This document shows, one piece after another, positions 8,545 through 18,500 of a stretch of DNA of 64,000 nt (position 1 is its first letter; each line of letters begins with the position of its first letter). The translations under genes were made by a program, and so were the position numbers. This stretch comes from Piscinibacterium candidicorallinum (GTDB lineage Bacteria; Pseudomonadota; Gammaproteobacteria; Burkholderiales; Burkholderiaceae_C): contig NZ_CP180191.1 of the NCBI RefSeq assembly GCF_047549485.1, positions 124,001-188,000 of the forward strand, read 5' to 3'. The notes beneath the pieces are model-generated. The model did no database searches and was not told the origin of the DNA. It worked only from the letters and a program-made list of their open reading frames with translations.

Positions 8545-10062
8545 TCAAAGGAAGGGGTGCGTCACCTGGCACAGGCGCCCGCTGCAGTTCGTCGGCCGCA
8601 CGAAGATCGCGCTGACCACCGCCGGCGAGGTGATGCCGTCCGGGAAGAAGGCGATGTCCGAGAGGAACAGATAGCCGCTGGCTGCGTTGGCGTTGGCCGT
8701 GCTGATGAAGCTCGCCGTCGTCCGGGCCTGCGCGCTGGCGGAGTAGTCAAAGCGCGAGGACTGCGTCGTGTCGCGGACATAGATGTTGCGGAACGCACGG
8801 GCGCCTTCGCCGCTGAACACCCAGGTGCCGTCGAAGCGGAACCCGGTCTGCCCCTGGGCGACCGCCTGGCTCACGAAGCTGGCGACGCTGCCCGGCGTTT
8901 CCGGCAGTGCGGCGTATTCGTAGCGGGCGCTGCTGCGGTTGTCCTTCAGGTAGATGGCAGCCTGGGTGTCGCTGAACAGCCAGTCCACCACGAACCAGAA
9001 GCCGCGTGCGCCCTGGGCGTTGTTCTGATTCAGAAAGCCGGCCACGGTGCCTTGTGCCGGGCGCAGCTCCACGCTGTAGGTGGTGTCCGCGGCGGTATCC
9101 CGCATGTAGAGCGTGCCGAAGGTGTAGATGCCGGAGAACAGGAAGCCGCGCGCACCCTGCGCCGCAACCTGACTCGCGAACGCCGTGCTCGTGGTGGGTG
9201 TGGCCAGCAGTTCGTAGGTGTAGCTGGTGTTGCGGTCGCGCGCGTAGATGTGCGCGTACTCACCGCTGAAGGGCGTGGGCGTTGCCCCGAAGACCATCTG
9301 CCCGAAGAACGCAAAGCCGCGTGCACCCTGCGCATTGGCCTGCTGGACAAGGAACGCGCCGTCGTTGCCGTAGGCCTGTGCCTCGAAGACCGCGCCGCTC
9401 ACGGGCGGTGTGCCACCGCCTCCCGGTGATGCCACGAAGGTGGCAGTCACGCTGCGCGCCTCGTTCATGGTCAGGGTGCAGGTGAGCTGGCTGCCTGTGC
9501 AGGCGCCGCTCCAGGACTGCAGGATCTGGCCCATGGCCGGCGTGGCGGTGAGCTGCACGGGCGTGTTTGCCGCATAGGGCTCGGTACAGTCGCTGCCGCA
9601 GTCGATCCCTGCGGGCGCGGAGCGCACAGCGCCGGACCCGATGACGGCGACGGTCAGTACAAAGCTCGCGGGCGGTGCCGGGACGAAGACGGCGCTGACA
9701 TTGCGCGCCTCACTCATCATCACGGTGCAGGTGCTCGTACTGCCGCTGCACGCGCCGCCCCAAGCCTGGAACAGTTGCCCGGCGGCAGGCGTGGCGGTCA
9801 GCGTCACCTGTGTGCCCGCGTTGAAGTTGGCATTGCAACTGCTGCCGCAATTGATCCCCGCGGGCTGGGAGCCGACGCTGCCGATACCCGTCACCGCGAC
9901 GGTCAAGGTCTGTGGGGCCGGTGCAGTTGGTGGTGATGCCGGCGGCGACGTGGGCGGTGAAGCGGGTGCACTGCTGCCGCTGCCACCGCAGGCGAGCAGT
10001 GCCGACGTGGCGAGCAGCGCAAGTGCAATGCGCAGAGTATGGGTGCGAACAGAAGCAGTCAT
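8545..10062 (-). CDS. Repeat-rich surface lipoprotein
   Basis: 505 residues. The signal peptide ends in the lipobox LLAC with Cys25, followed by a Ser/Pro/Ala linker. Residues about 52-127 and 135-210 are two copies of a ~75-residue Ig/beta-grasp-like repeat (PAGI.CGS.C...LTATPA.GQ..W.GAC...C...M.EAR.V.A.F) with paired cysteines, of the kind called bacterial or InlB-B-like repeats. Residues about 225-490 contain five further repeats of 48-57 residues. They are marked by AQGARGF or a variant at 244, 301, 348, 402 and 457, and YxRD motifs at about 273, 318, 371 and 428. I do not know this second repeat. Probably outer-membrane anchored; function unknown. Confidence 0.8.
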   Translation of the reverse strand: MTASVRTHTLRIALALLATSALLACGGSGSSAPASPPTSPPASPPTAPAPQTLTVAVTGIGSVGSQPAGINCGSSCNANFNAGTQVTLTATPAAGQLFQAWGGACSGSTSTCTVMMSEARNVSAVFVPAPPASFVLTVAVIGSGAVRSAPAGIDCGSDCTEPYAANTPVQLTATPAMGQILQSWSGACTGSQLTCTLTMNEARSVTATFVASPGGGGTPPVSGAVFEAQAYGNDGAFLVQQANAQGARGFAFFGQMVFGATPTPFSGEYAHIYARDRNTSYTYELLATPTTSTAFASQVAAQGARGFLFSGIYTFGTLYMRDTAADTTYSVELRPAQGTVAGFLNQNNAQGARGFWFVVDWLFSDTQAAIYLKDNRSSARYEYAALPETPGSVASFVSQAVAQGQTGFRFDGTWVFSGEGARAFRNIYVRDTTQSSRFDYSASAQARTTASFISTANANAASGYLFLSDIAFFPDGITSPAVVSAIFVRPTNCSGRLCQVTHPFL

Positions 10063-10379
10063 GTGCGATGAGGCAGTGGGCGGACCCGCGCGCGGGCCGG
10101 GGGGGCGAGAACGGCGCGCAGTCTGGCAGGCTGACCCGGCCCCGGAGCGCGACCCGCCCTTTGGTACATCGCTGCTTGGGGTGAGTCGGCCGGGCTGTGC
10201 CGCCTGAACCGGGCCCGTGAGTCAGTGCAGCTACCCAGAACGCGTGATGCACGGCTGCAGATCGGACGCCCTTGACGGTCAGACGGCGCGGCCCGGAGCA
10301 TGGCCGTTGCGCAGCCAGCGAAAATCGCGCATCAACTTCACTGTCGGCCGCGCCATAAGCATGCCGACCCCACGCCCCG
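10063..10379. other. Divergent intergenic region of 317 bp
   Basis: Separates the repeat lipoprotein (minus) from the response regulator (plus) and should hold promoters for both. TTGACG occurs at 10274-10279, but without a convincing -10 at normal spacing. No gene, repeat copy or terminator seen. Confidence 0.4.
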
Positions 10380-11006
10380 ATGAACGTGCTTCTGGTTGAT
10401 GACCACCCCCTGTTCGGTTTCGGTCTGGTGCATGCACTGCAGGCGGCCGATGCGTCGATCCGCGCCAGCGTGGTGGCCTCGCCCGCCGAGGCGCTTGAGC
10501 GTCTTGGCGCGGACGCAGACATCGACCTGGTGCTGGTCGACTACCGGCTGCAGACCGACAACGGCTTGAACCTGCTGCGCCAGATCGGCACGCAGTTCCC
10601 CTGGGTGGCGCGGGTGCTGATCTCCGGCATGGACACGCCCGAGCTGCTGCAGGCGGCGCGGGCCGCCGGCGCGAGCGGGTTCTTGAGCAAGCGTCTGGCC
10701 GTCGATGAGCTGCTGGCCGCACTGCGCCGCGTGGAGGCCGGCCAAGCGGTGTTCGACGCGCAGCCGTCGTTGCCCGCGCAGGCGGCCGAAGGGGCTGCAC
10801 CCGATCCCGGCACGCGGATGACGCTGCGCCAGCGCGAGGTGCTGCAACTGATCGCCCAGGGTCAGTCCAATCGCCAGATCGCGCAGGGCCTGGCGATCTC
10901 GGAACGCACGGTCAAGCTGCACGTGACCGCATTGCTTGAGTTGTTCGAGGCAGGCAATCGCACGCATCTGCTGGTGCAGGCCCAGGCCGCGGGCGCCGTG
11001 CAGTGA
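10380..11006 (+). CDS. NarL/FixJ-family response regulator
   Basis: 208 residues: a receiver domain (about 1-120) with phospho-acceptor Asp54 in VLVDYRL, acidic pair DD at 7-8 and the Lys in SKRL. A LuxR-type HTH follows (about 143-205; MTLRQREVLQLIAQGQSNRQ). It should bind DNA when phosphorylated, most likely by the kinase encoded immediately downstream. The kinase's GTG start overlaps this gene's TGA by 4 nt, so the pair is translationally coupled. Targets unknown. Confidence 0.94.
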   Translation: MNVLLVDDHPLFGFGLVHALQAADASIRASVVASPAEALERLGADADIDLVLVDYRLQTDNGLNLLRQIGTQFPWVARVLISGMDTPELLQAARAAGASGFLSKRLAVDELLAALRRVEAGQAVFDAQPSLPAQAAEGAAPDPGTRMTLRQREVLQLIAQGQSNRQIAQGLAISERTVKLHVTALLELFEAGNRTHLLVQAQAAGAVQ

Positions 11007-12811
11007 ATCCGTCGGTGCAGGGCGCAGGCGCGGCCGCTGCGCGCGCGGGTCTGCAAGCTCGTCTGCGGCACGCCATGGCGGTGGGTGATCCCCGGCGCTT
11101 GATGGTGCTTGCCCGCAACGGCATTCCTTCATCCATCACGGTGACGCTGGTGGCCCTGGCCCTGGCGGCGCTGCACTGGAAGAACGGCCAGCAGGTCTGG
11201 ATTGCGGCCTGGATGCTGGGCTTCGTCGCCGTGCGACTGGTGGTGGTCGCGGTATGTCTCAAGTACCAGCGCGAAGCGCGCGAATCCACCGAAATGGCCA
11301 GTCACTGGGTGCGCACTGTCATCTGGCTGGGCTTTGCGCAGGGCCTCGCCTGGGGGCTTGGGGGCTTCGTGCTCGTGGAGCCAGGCAACATCGTCAATGA
11401 GGCGCTGCTCCACGTGACGGTGGCGACGATTGCGCTGAGCGTGGTGCCCACCCTGGCGCATTTCTATCCCGCACTCGTGGCCTACATCCTCCCGGTCTTT
11501 CTGGGGCTTGCAGCGCGCAACCTCTGGGTAGGCGACGCGCACCACGCCGCCCTCGCGGGGCTGGTTCTGATCGCAGGTACCTACGGCCTCGCGGCGGGCT
11601 GGGCCTATGCACGCATCCATGCAGAGAACCGGGCGCAGCGCGAGGAAAACCAGCGTCTGATCGAAGCCCTAAGTATCGAGAACGAGGCCACGCGCAGCGC
11701 ACAGCAGCGTGCGGAGGCGGCTCAGCATGCGCAGGGTCGGCTGTTCGCGGCCGCCAACCACGACCTGCGCCAACCGCTGCACGCCATCGGCCTCATGGCC
11801 CAGAGCCTGCGTGCGGCCACGCCCGCACAAGCCGCCGAACTGGGTGCGCGGATCTCGGATTGCGTCGATGACATGGACCGGCTCGTCGAGGAGCTGCTGG
11901 ATCTCGCGCGCGCCGAATCAACCCGGACCCACCTGAACCCCGCCACCGTGGATGTTCAGGCCCTCGCCGCCGAACTGATCGGCATCTACGGTTCGGTGGC
12001 CCAGGCGAAACGCCTGCAGCTGTTCAGCAGCGTGCAGCCGCTTGTACTGAATACCGATCGTGCCCTGCTTCGGCGCATCCTCGTCAACCTGCTGAGCAAT
12101 GCCATCCGCTACACGCCGCGCGGAGAAGTTGAACTGGGTGCGCAGCAAGACGCCGCGGAGATCAGGGTCTTCGTGCGCGATACGGGCATCGGCATCGCCC
12201 CCGAAGAGCATGCGCGCGTCTTTGATGCCTTCTATCAGGTACCCGGCGTCGCGCGGGGCGGGCAGTCCGGCTTCGGCCTGGGGCTGGCCACCGTGCGCCG
12301 CTTCGCACACAGCCTTGGCGGCCGGATCACGCTGACATCAAGCCCCGGTCAAGGCAGCACATTCAGCCTGCACTTGCCCCGTGGTGCGCTTGAGCCGCTG
12401 CAATCCGGTGAGGCCGCCGTGCCGGCGCCTGATGCGCTGCGTGGCTTGCGCGTCCTGCTGGTCGATGACGATCCGCGCGCCCTGGCGGCCATGCAGTCCC
12501 TGCTTGCCGATTGGGGCTGCGAGGTCCGCGCTTGTGCCGGCATTGCGCAGGCCCTGGATGCCGCCGCGCAGGGTCTTGCGCCACAGCTGCTCGTCACGGA
12601 TGTCTATCTGGATGTGGATCACCCGGACCAGACGGGCTTCGTGCTTCTGGAGCGCCTCCGGGCGCTGTACGGGCAGCTGCCTGCGGTGCTCATCAGTGGT
12701 GAGTCCGATGCCGATGTGCTCGCACAGGCTCGCGCATCCGGCCTGGCTTTGCTGCGCAAGCCGGTCAGGCCGATTCAGCTGCGGGCCACGCTCAGCCATC
12801 TGCTTGCCTGA
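11003..12811 (+). CDS. Hybrid sensor histidine kinase with C-terminal receiver
   Basis: 602 residues. An N-terminal membrane region (about 40-200) has five or six helices and no recognisable periplasmic sensor. A short coiled coil (about 205-245) precedes the HisKA domain with phospho-accepting His253 in AANHDLRQPLHAIG. The HATPase domain follows, with N-box LLSNAIRY and G-boxes DTGIGI and GFGLGL. A receiver domain (about 480-600) has LVDDD and Asp533. Such kinases often use the attached receiver as a phosphorylation sink. The GTG start overlaps the response-regulator stop by 4 nt. The signal is unknown. Confidence 0.93.
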   Translation: MNPSVQGAGAAAARAGLQARLRHAMAVGDPRRLMVLARNGIPSSITVTLVALALAALHWKNGQQVWIAAWMLGFVAVRLVVVAVCLKYQREARESTEMASHWVRTVIWLGFAQGLAWGLGGFVLVEPGNIVNEALLHVTVATIALSVVPTLAHFYPALVAYILPVFLGLAARNLWVGDAHHAALAGLVLIAGTYGLAAGWAYARIHAENRAQREENQRLIEALSIENEATRSAQQRAEAAQHAQGRLFAAANHDLRQPLHAIGLMAQSLRAATPAQAAELGARISDCVDDMDRLVEELLDLARAESTRTHLNPATVDVQALAAELIGIYGSVAQAKRLQLFSSVQPLVLNTDRALLRRILVNLLSNAIRYTPRGEVELGAQQDAAEIRVFVRDTGIGIAPEEHARVFDAFYQVPGVARGGQSGFGLGLATVRRFAHSLGGRITLTSSPGQGSTFSLHLPRGALEPLQSGEAAVPAPDALRGLRVLLVDDDPRALAAMQSLLADWGCEVRACAGIAQALDAAAQGLAPQLLVTDVYLDVDHPDQTGFVLLERLRALYGQLPAVLISGESDADVLAQARASGLALLRKPVRPIQLRATLSHLLA

Positions 12812-12922
12812 GCGGGCGCCCATCGGCGCCTGCACCGGGCCGGCCACAGTGCGCGAGCGGCTAGCCTGAAGGACTGTCCTTTTTGCATTCGCGCTGCGAA
12901 CATCGCCGCGCTCCACGCCGCC

Positions 12923-14155
12923 ATGTCTGGCCCGACTCCTCCCCAGCCTTCTGCCGCGCACGCTCACTGGCAAGGTCCGCTCTGGACCCTGGCACTGCTG
13001 CTGGCCGGGCTGTCGACCATCGGTCCGTTCTCGGTCGACACCTATCTGCCTGCGTTCGAGGCCATGGAGAAGAGCCTGCCAGCCAGCCCGCTGCAGCTGC
13101 AGCAGACGCTATCGGCCTACCTGTTCGGCTTTGCCTTCATGCAGCTGTTTCATGGCGCGCTGGCGGATGCCTTCGGGCGCCGGCCGGTGGTGCTCTGGGG
13201 GCTGGCGGTCTTCACGCTCGCCTCGCTGGGCTGCACGCTCACGCGCGAGGTGAACCTGCTGATTGCCCTGCGCGCGGTGCAGGGCATGAGCGCCGGGGCC
13301 GGCATGGTGCTGGCGCGGGTGATCATCCGGGACCTGTTCGACCCCGTGGCCGCACAGAAGATGATGGCCAAGGTCACGCTGTTCTTCGGCGTGGCGCCCG
13401 CCATCGCGCCGATGATTGGTGGCGCGATCATCAGCGTGGCCAGCTGGCCGTGGATCTTCGCCTTTCTCACTGCGGTGGGCGCGGTGCTCTGGACCGTGAT
13501 TTGGCGCCAGCTGCCCGAGACCCTGGCCGTGCCCAACCGCCAGCCCTTCAATCTGCGCAACCTCATGCACGGCTATCGCGAGGTCGGCGCGGATGCGCGC
13601 TTCCTGCTGTTGGCGCTCACATCGTCCGTGCCCTTCAACGGCATGTTCATCTACATCCTGAGCTCGCCCACCTTCCTGGGCAGGCACCTCGGGCTGGCGC
13701 CCACGCAGTTCTTCTGGCTGTTCTGCGTCACCATCGGCGGCATCATGGCCGGCGCGGCGCTGTCCGGCCGCCTGGCCGGGCGCATCACGCCACGCAAGCA
13801 GGTGGCCCTGGGCTACGCGCTCATGGGCGCGATGGCGGCCATCAATGTGGCCGCCAACGCGCTGGCCCCGGCGGCCCTGCCCTGGGCGCTGCTGCCGGCA
13901 GGCCTGATCGCGCTGGGCTGGGCCATGGCCATGCCCGCAGTCACACTGCTGGTGCTGGACACCTTTCCCACACGGCGCGGCATGGCCTCCAGCCTGCAGG
14001 GCGCCATGGGCGGCGCGCTCAACGGCATCACCGCCGGCGTCATCGCGCCGATCGCCATGGTCAGCCCACTGGGTCTGGCCACCGCCTCAGCGCTGATGAT
14101 TGCCACCGGCTGGGTGGCCTGGTGGCTGGTGCGGGCGCGGGTGCAGCTGGCCTGA
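12923..14155 (+). CDS. Bcr/CflA-type MFS multidrug efflux transporter
   Basis: 410 residues with 12 predicted membrane helices. The first loop carries the proton-antiporter motif A (GALADAFGRRPVVLWG), and helix 1 has GPFSVDTYLPAF, the hallmark of the Bcr/CflA subfamily that exports bicyclomycin, sulfonamides and similar compounds. Located in the inner membrane. It starts 111 bp after the kinase and could be a target of that system, but this is only proximity. It is convergent with the RND operon, 21 bp away, with no obvious terminator between. Confidence 0.92.
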   Translation: MSGPTPPQPSAAHAHWQGPLWTLALLLAGLSTIGPFSVDTYLPAFEAMEKSLPASPLQLQQTLSAYLFGFAFMQLFHGALADAFGRRPVVLWGLAVFTLASLGCTLTREVNLLIALRAVQGMSAGAGMVLARVIIRDLFDPVAAQKMMAKVTLFFGVAPAIAPMIGGAIISVASWPWIFAFLTAVGAVLWTVIWRQLPETLAVPNRQPFNLRNLMHGYREVGADARFLLLALTSSVPFNGMFIYILSSPTFLGRHLGLAPTQFFWLFCVTIGGIMAGAALSGRLAGRITPRKQVALGYALMGAMAAINVAANALAPAALPWALLPAGLIALGWAMAMPAVTLLVLDTFPTRRGMASSLQGAMGGALNGITAGVIAPIAMVSPLGLATASALMIATGWVAWWLVRARVQLA

Positions 14156-14176
14156 GCTGCACCGCGCATCTCGTGG

Positions 14177-15595
14177 CTACCGGGTGATCGACGCAGTCTG
14201 GTCCTTGGCAACAACCGGCCCGCCCAGTGCCTTGTAGACGGCCACCACCGAGGTGGCTGCCGCCGTCTGCGACTGGGCCAGACGGTCGCGTGCGCTGAGC
14301 AGTTCGCGCTCGGCGTCCAGCACGGCGAAGAAGTCGGACACTCCGACCTCGAAGCGGGCCCGTGCGATGTCGGCCGCCTTCTGTGCTGCAACCGCTGCGC
14401 GCATGAGCGCGTCGGCCTGCTGCTGGCTGCGGCTGTAGGCAGCCAAGGCGCCTTCGGTTTCCTCCAGCGCCGTGAGCACCGTGCGTTCGTAGCCGACGAT
14501 GGCGGCCTCGTTGCGCGCACCTGCAGCCGCGATCTGTGCCTTCACGCGGCCGAAGTCCAGAATGCTCCACAGGATCTGCGCGCTGAGGTTGTAGGCAAAG
14601 GCGGCGGAGTCGCCCAGATCACCCACGCGGCCGGCGTTCACGCCCAGCGTGCCGCCCAGGGTGATGCGCGGCAGCAGGGCGCTGCGAGCCACACCCACGC
14701 GGGCCGCGGCGGCCTCGGCCTGTGCAAATGCGGCGGCCACGTCCGGTCGGCGGGTGAGCAAGGCTTCGGGCGAGCCGATCGACTTGAGATCGAGCGCGCG
14801 CATGCCAGGCAGCGGCTTCTGCTCGGCCAGGGTCAGATCCAGGGCGGTCGGCGTCTGGCCGGTCAGCACGGCAATGCGGTAGCGCGTGCGGATCAGCGCG
14901 GCATCCAGCGCCGGCACGCTGGCCTCGGTGCTGGCCACCAACGCCCGGGCGCGCTCGGTGTCAAAGGCCGTGCCGCGTCCTGCCGACTGGCGCGCTTCCA
15001 CGATCTTGAGCGCAGCACGCTGGGTGTCGAGAGCCGCGCGGGCGACGCGAAGCTGCTCCTGCAGACCGCGCAGCTCGAAGTAGTTGCGCGCCACTTCTGC
15101 GGCGATGGACAGCTGGGTGGACCGCAGACCGGCTTCCCCGGCGCGCACCGTGGCGGCGGCGGCGCGGCGATCGTCGCGCACCCGGCCGAACAGGTCGAGC
15201 TCGTAGCTCACATCAAAGCCGGCGCTGTAGACCTCATTGGTCTGCGCCTGGCCGTTCGTGTCGCGATTGCGCACCCGCGCCGCGCCTGCCGAGATACCCA
15301 CTTGGGGAAACAGTTGCGCGTCGGCAAAGCCGGCCAGTGCGCGGGCTTCGCGCAGGTTGGCTGTGGCGATGCGGATGTCGGCACTGGCCTGCAGGGCGCG
15401 GGCCACCAGATTGTCGAGGTCGGCATCGTCGAAGCCATGCCAGAACTGCGCGGCGGGCGCGTCGCTGCGCATGCCCTCGGCGCGGTTGGTGAACTGCTCG
15501 GCCAGGGTGGGCTTGTAGGGCTCGAAGCGCGGTGCCGTGGAGCAGGCGCTCATGAGCGCAGCGGCGCAGGCCGCAGCCATCAGGGTGCGTTTCAT
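14177..15595 (-). CDS. RND efflux outer-membrane lipoprotein (NodT/OprM family)
   Basis: 472 residues. The signal sequence ends in a lipobox with Cys18 (ALMSAC). It has two homologous helical halves typical of TolC-like factors, with markers ARNYFELRGLQEQ, ALLTRRPDVAAAFAQAEAA and SILDFGRVKAQI. Forms the outer-membrane channel of the tripartite pump encoded just upstream. Its ATG overlaps the pump gene's TGA by 4 nt. The same frame is open much further upstream, but that part overlaps the pump gene and is not real. Confidence 0.94.
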   Translation of the reverse strand: MKRTLMAAACAAALMSACSTAPRFEPYKPTLAEQFTNRAEGMRSDAPAAQFWHGFDDADLDNLVARALQASADIRIATANLREARALAGFADAQLFPQVGISAGAARVRNRDTNGQAQTNEVYSAGFDVSYELDLFGRVRDDRRAAAATVRAGEAGLRSTQLSIAAEVARNYFELRGLQEQLRVARAALDTQRAALKIVEARQSAGRGTAFDTERARALVASTEASVPALDAALIRTRYRIAVLTGQTPTALDLTLAEQKPLPGMRALDLKSIGSPEALLTRRPDVAAAFAQAEAAAARVGVARSALLPRITLGGTLGVNAGRVGDLGDSAAFAYNLSAQILWSILDFGRVKAQIAAAGARNEAAIVGYERTVLTALEETEGALAAYSRSQQQADALMRAAVAAQKAADIARARFEVGVSDFFAVLDAERELLSARDRLAQSQTAAATSVVAVYKALGGPVVAKDQTASITR

Positions 15596-18500
15596 TCTGC
15601 GCCCTCCTTCTTCGCTGCGGGCGTATCCGCACCGGGGTGGTAGGGATGTGCGGCCGCGTCCACGGCGGCACGGACTTCGGCGGCATGGGCGCGGCGCTTC
15701 TCGGTGCTCTTGCGCAGCAGCGCATAGAACACGGGGGTGAGGAAGATGCCGAAGAGTGTCACACCCACCATGCCCGAGAACACCGCAATGCCCATCGCAC
15801 GGCGCATCTCGCTGCCGGCGCCAGAGCCGAAGATCAGCGGCAACACGCCCGCACAGAAGGCGATCGAGGTCATCAGGATCGGGCGCAGTCGCAGTCGGCA
15901 GGCCTCGATGATGGCCTCGGACAGTGCGCGGCCCTGCTCCTCCAGCTCCTTGGCGAACTCGACGATCAGGATCGCGTTCTTGCAGGCCAGACCCACCAGC
16001 ACCACCAGCGCCACCTGAGTGAAGATGTTCAGGTCCCCCGGCTGCATGAAGGGTGGGAAGTGCGAGACCCAGACCCCGAACAGGGCGGACAGCACGCCCA
16101 TGGGCACGATCAGGATGATCGCCAGTGGCAGGCTCCAGCTTTCGTACTGCGCCGCCAGCACCAGAATGACGAGGATCACCGACAGCGCCAGCACCGCCGC
16201 CAGCGTGGGAATCTTGATGTCGGTGCCGGGGATGGCCACGGCGCGCGTCAGGCGGTCCTGGTAGGACAGGTCGGTCCACTCGTAGGTCATGCCGCGCGGC
16301 AGGCCCTTGAGCAGGCGCTCGATCTCGGCCTCGGCCTGCCCGCTGGAGAAGCCCGGGTTCGGTGCGCCGTTGATGTCGGCCGAAGGAAAGCCGTTGTAGC
16401 GGGTCACACGTGTGGGGCCGAAGGTCGGCTCGACCTGCATGAGCGCACCCAGGGGCACCATCTCGCCGCGTTCATTGCGGGTCTTGAGCTGGGTGATGTC
16501 CTCGGCCGTGGCGCGGTAGGGCGCATCGGCCTGCACGATCACCTGATAGGTCTTGCCAAAGCGCGTGAAGTCATTCACGTACAGCGAGCCCAGATTGATC
16601 TGCAGGGTGTTGTAGATATCCTGCAGGGGCACGCCCATCTGCTTGGCGCGCGTGCGGTCCACGTTGGCGAAGAGCTGCGGCACGTTGATGTCGTAGGTCG
16701 AGAAGGGCGTGCCGATCGCGCTCTTGGGATTGCCGTAGATCTGGCCCAGCGTGCCCCAGACCGAGCCATACAGCGCCTGTTCGCCCTGGCCGGTGCGGTC
16801 TTGCACCTCGATCTTGAAGCCGCCGGCATTGCCCAGTCCGTCCACGGGCGGGGGTGGCACCACAAACATACGCGCGCCTTGGATTTGCTGGATGGCGCCA
16901 TTGACCTGCCCGAGGATGGCGTTCTTGCTCTTGTCGGGCGTCTTGCGCTTCTCGAAGTCCTCGAGGCCGAAGAACACGATGCCCTCGTTCGGTGCGGCCG
17001 AGAAGCCCGCAATCGACAGGCCGGGAAAGGCCACGCTGTCCACGATGCCCGGCACCTTGAGCGCAATGTCGCTCATCTCGCGGATCACCTTCTCGGTGCG
17101 GTCCAGGCTGGCGCCCGCCGGCAGCTGCGCAATACCGATCAGGTACTGCTTGTCGGGCGCCGGCACGAAGCCCGACGGCACCCGCGTGAACAGCAGCATC
17201 GTCAGGCCGATCAGCACGGCATAGATGATCATCGCCAGACTCTTGCGCGACAGGATGCCCACCACGCCGCGGCCGTAGCGATCGCTCTCCCGGCGGAAGA
17301 AGCGGTTGAACCACGCAAAGAAGCGGCCGAAGAGCTTGTCCATGCCGCGCGTGAGCGCGTCCTTCGGCGCATCGTGCGGGCGCAGCAGGATGGCCGACAG
17401 CGCGGGCGAGAGCGTGAGCGAGTTGAAGGCCGAGATCACGGTGGAGATGGCGATCGTTGCGGCGAACTGCTTGTAGAACTGGCCTGACAGGCCGGGCACC
17501 AGCGTCAGGGGCACGAACACGGCGCACAGCACCAGCGCAATCGCGATGATTGGCCCGCTCACTTCCTGCATGGCCTTCACGGTGGCGTCATGCGGGGTGA
17601 GGCCGTTCTCGATGTTGCGCTCCACGTTTTCGACCACGACGATCGCGTCATCCACCACGATGCCGATGGCGAGCACTAGCCCGAAGAGCGTGAGCGTGTT
17701 GATCGAGAAGCCGAGCAGCAGCAGCACCGCGAAGGTGCCGACGATCGAGACCGGCACCGCCAGCAGCGGGATGATCGATGCGCGCCAGGTCTGCAGGAAG
17801 ATGATCACCACCAGCACGACCAGCAGTACGGCCTCGATCAGGGTCTGTACCACCTTCTCGATCGAGGTCTGCACAAAGCGCGTCGGGTCATAGACCACGC
17901 TGTAGTCCACCCCGGGCGGGAAGTTGGGCTTCAGGCGCTCCATGGTGGCGCGCACGTTGTCCGAGATCGCCAGCGCATTGCTGCCCGGTGCCTGGAACAC
18001 CGCAATGGCCGCCGCCTCCTTGTTGTTCAGCAGGCTGCGCAGCGCATAGGTGTTGGCGCTCATCTCCACCCGACCCACGTCCTTGAGCTTGACCAGGGCA
18101 CCGGTCGAGGTGTCGGTGCGGATGATGATGTTGGCGAACTCTTCTTCGGTGGCCAGCCGCCCCTGCGTGTTGATCGCGAGCTGGAAGTCGGTGCCGTTTG
18201 GCGCCGGCGGAGCACCCACCACACCGGCGGCCACCTGCGCATTCTGTTCGCGGATGGCGCCCACCACGTCGGCCGCGGTGAGGTTGCGCGCCGCCAGTTT
18301 GGCCGGATCGAGCCAGACGCGCATGGCGTAATCGCCCGCGCCGAAGCTCAGCACGCTGCCCATGCCCGGGATGCGCAGCAGCTCGTCACGGACCTGCAGC
18401 GTGCCGTAGTTGCGCAGATAGAGCGCATCACGCGAGTTGTCCGGGCTGACCAGATGGACCACCATGGTCAGGTTGGGCGAGGCCTTCTCGGTCGTCACCC

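Noticed and set aside
15637..17487. A plus-strand open frame of about 616 codons antisense to the RND pump
   Set aside because: The minus strand encodes an intact RND pump with proton-relay residues. The antisense translation is low complexity and has no ribosome site.
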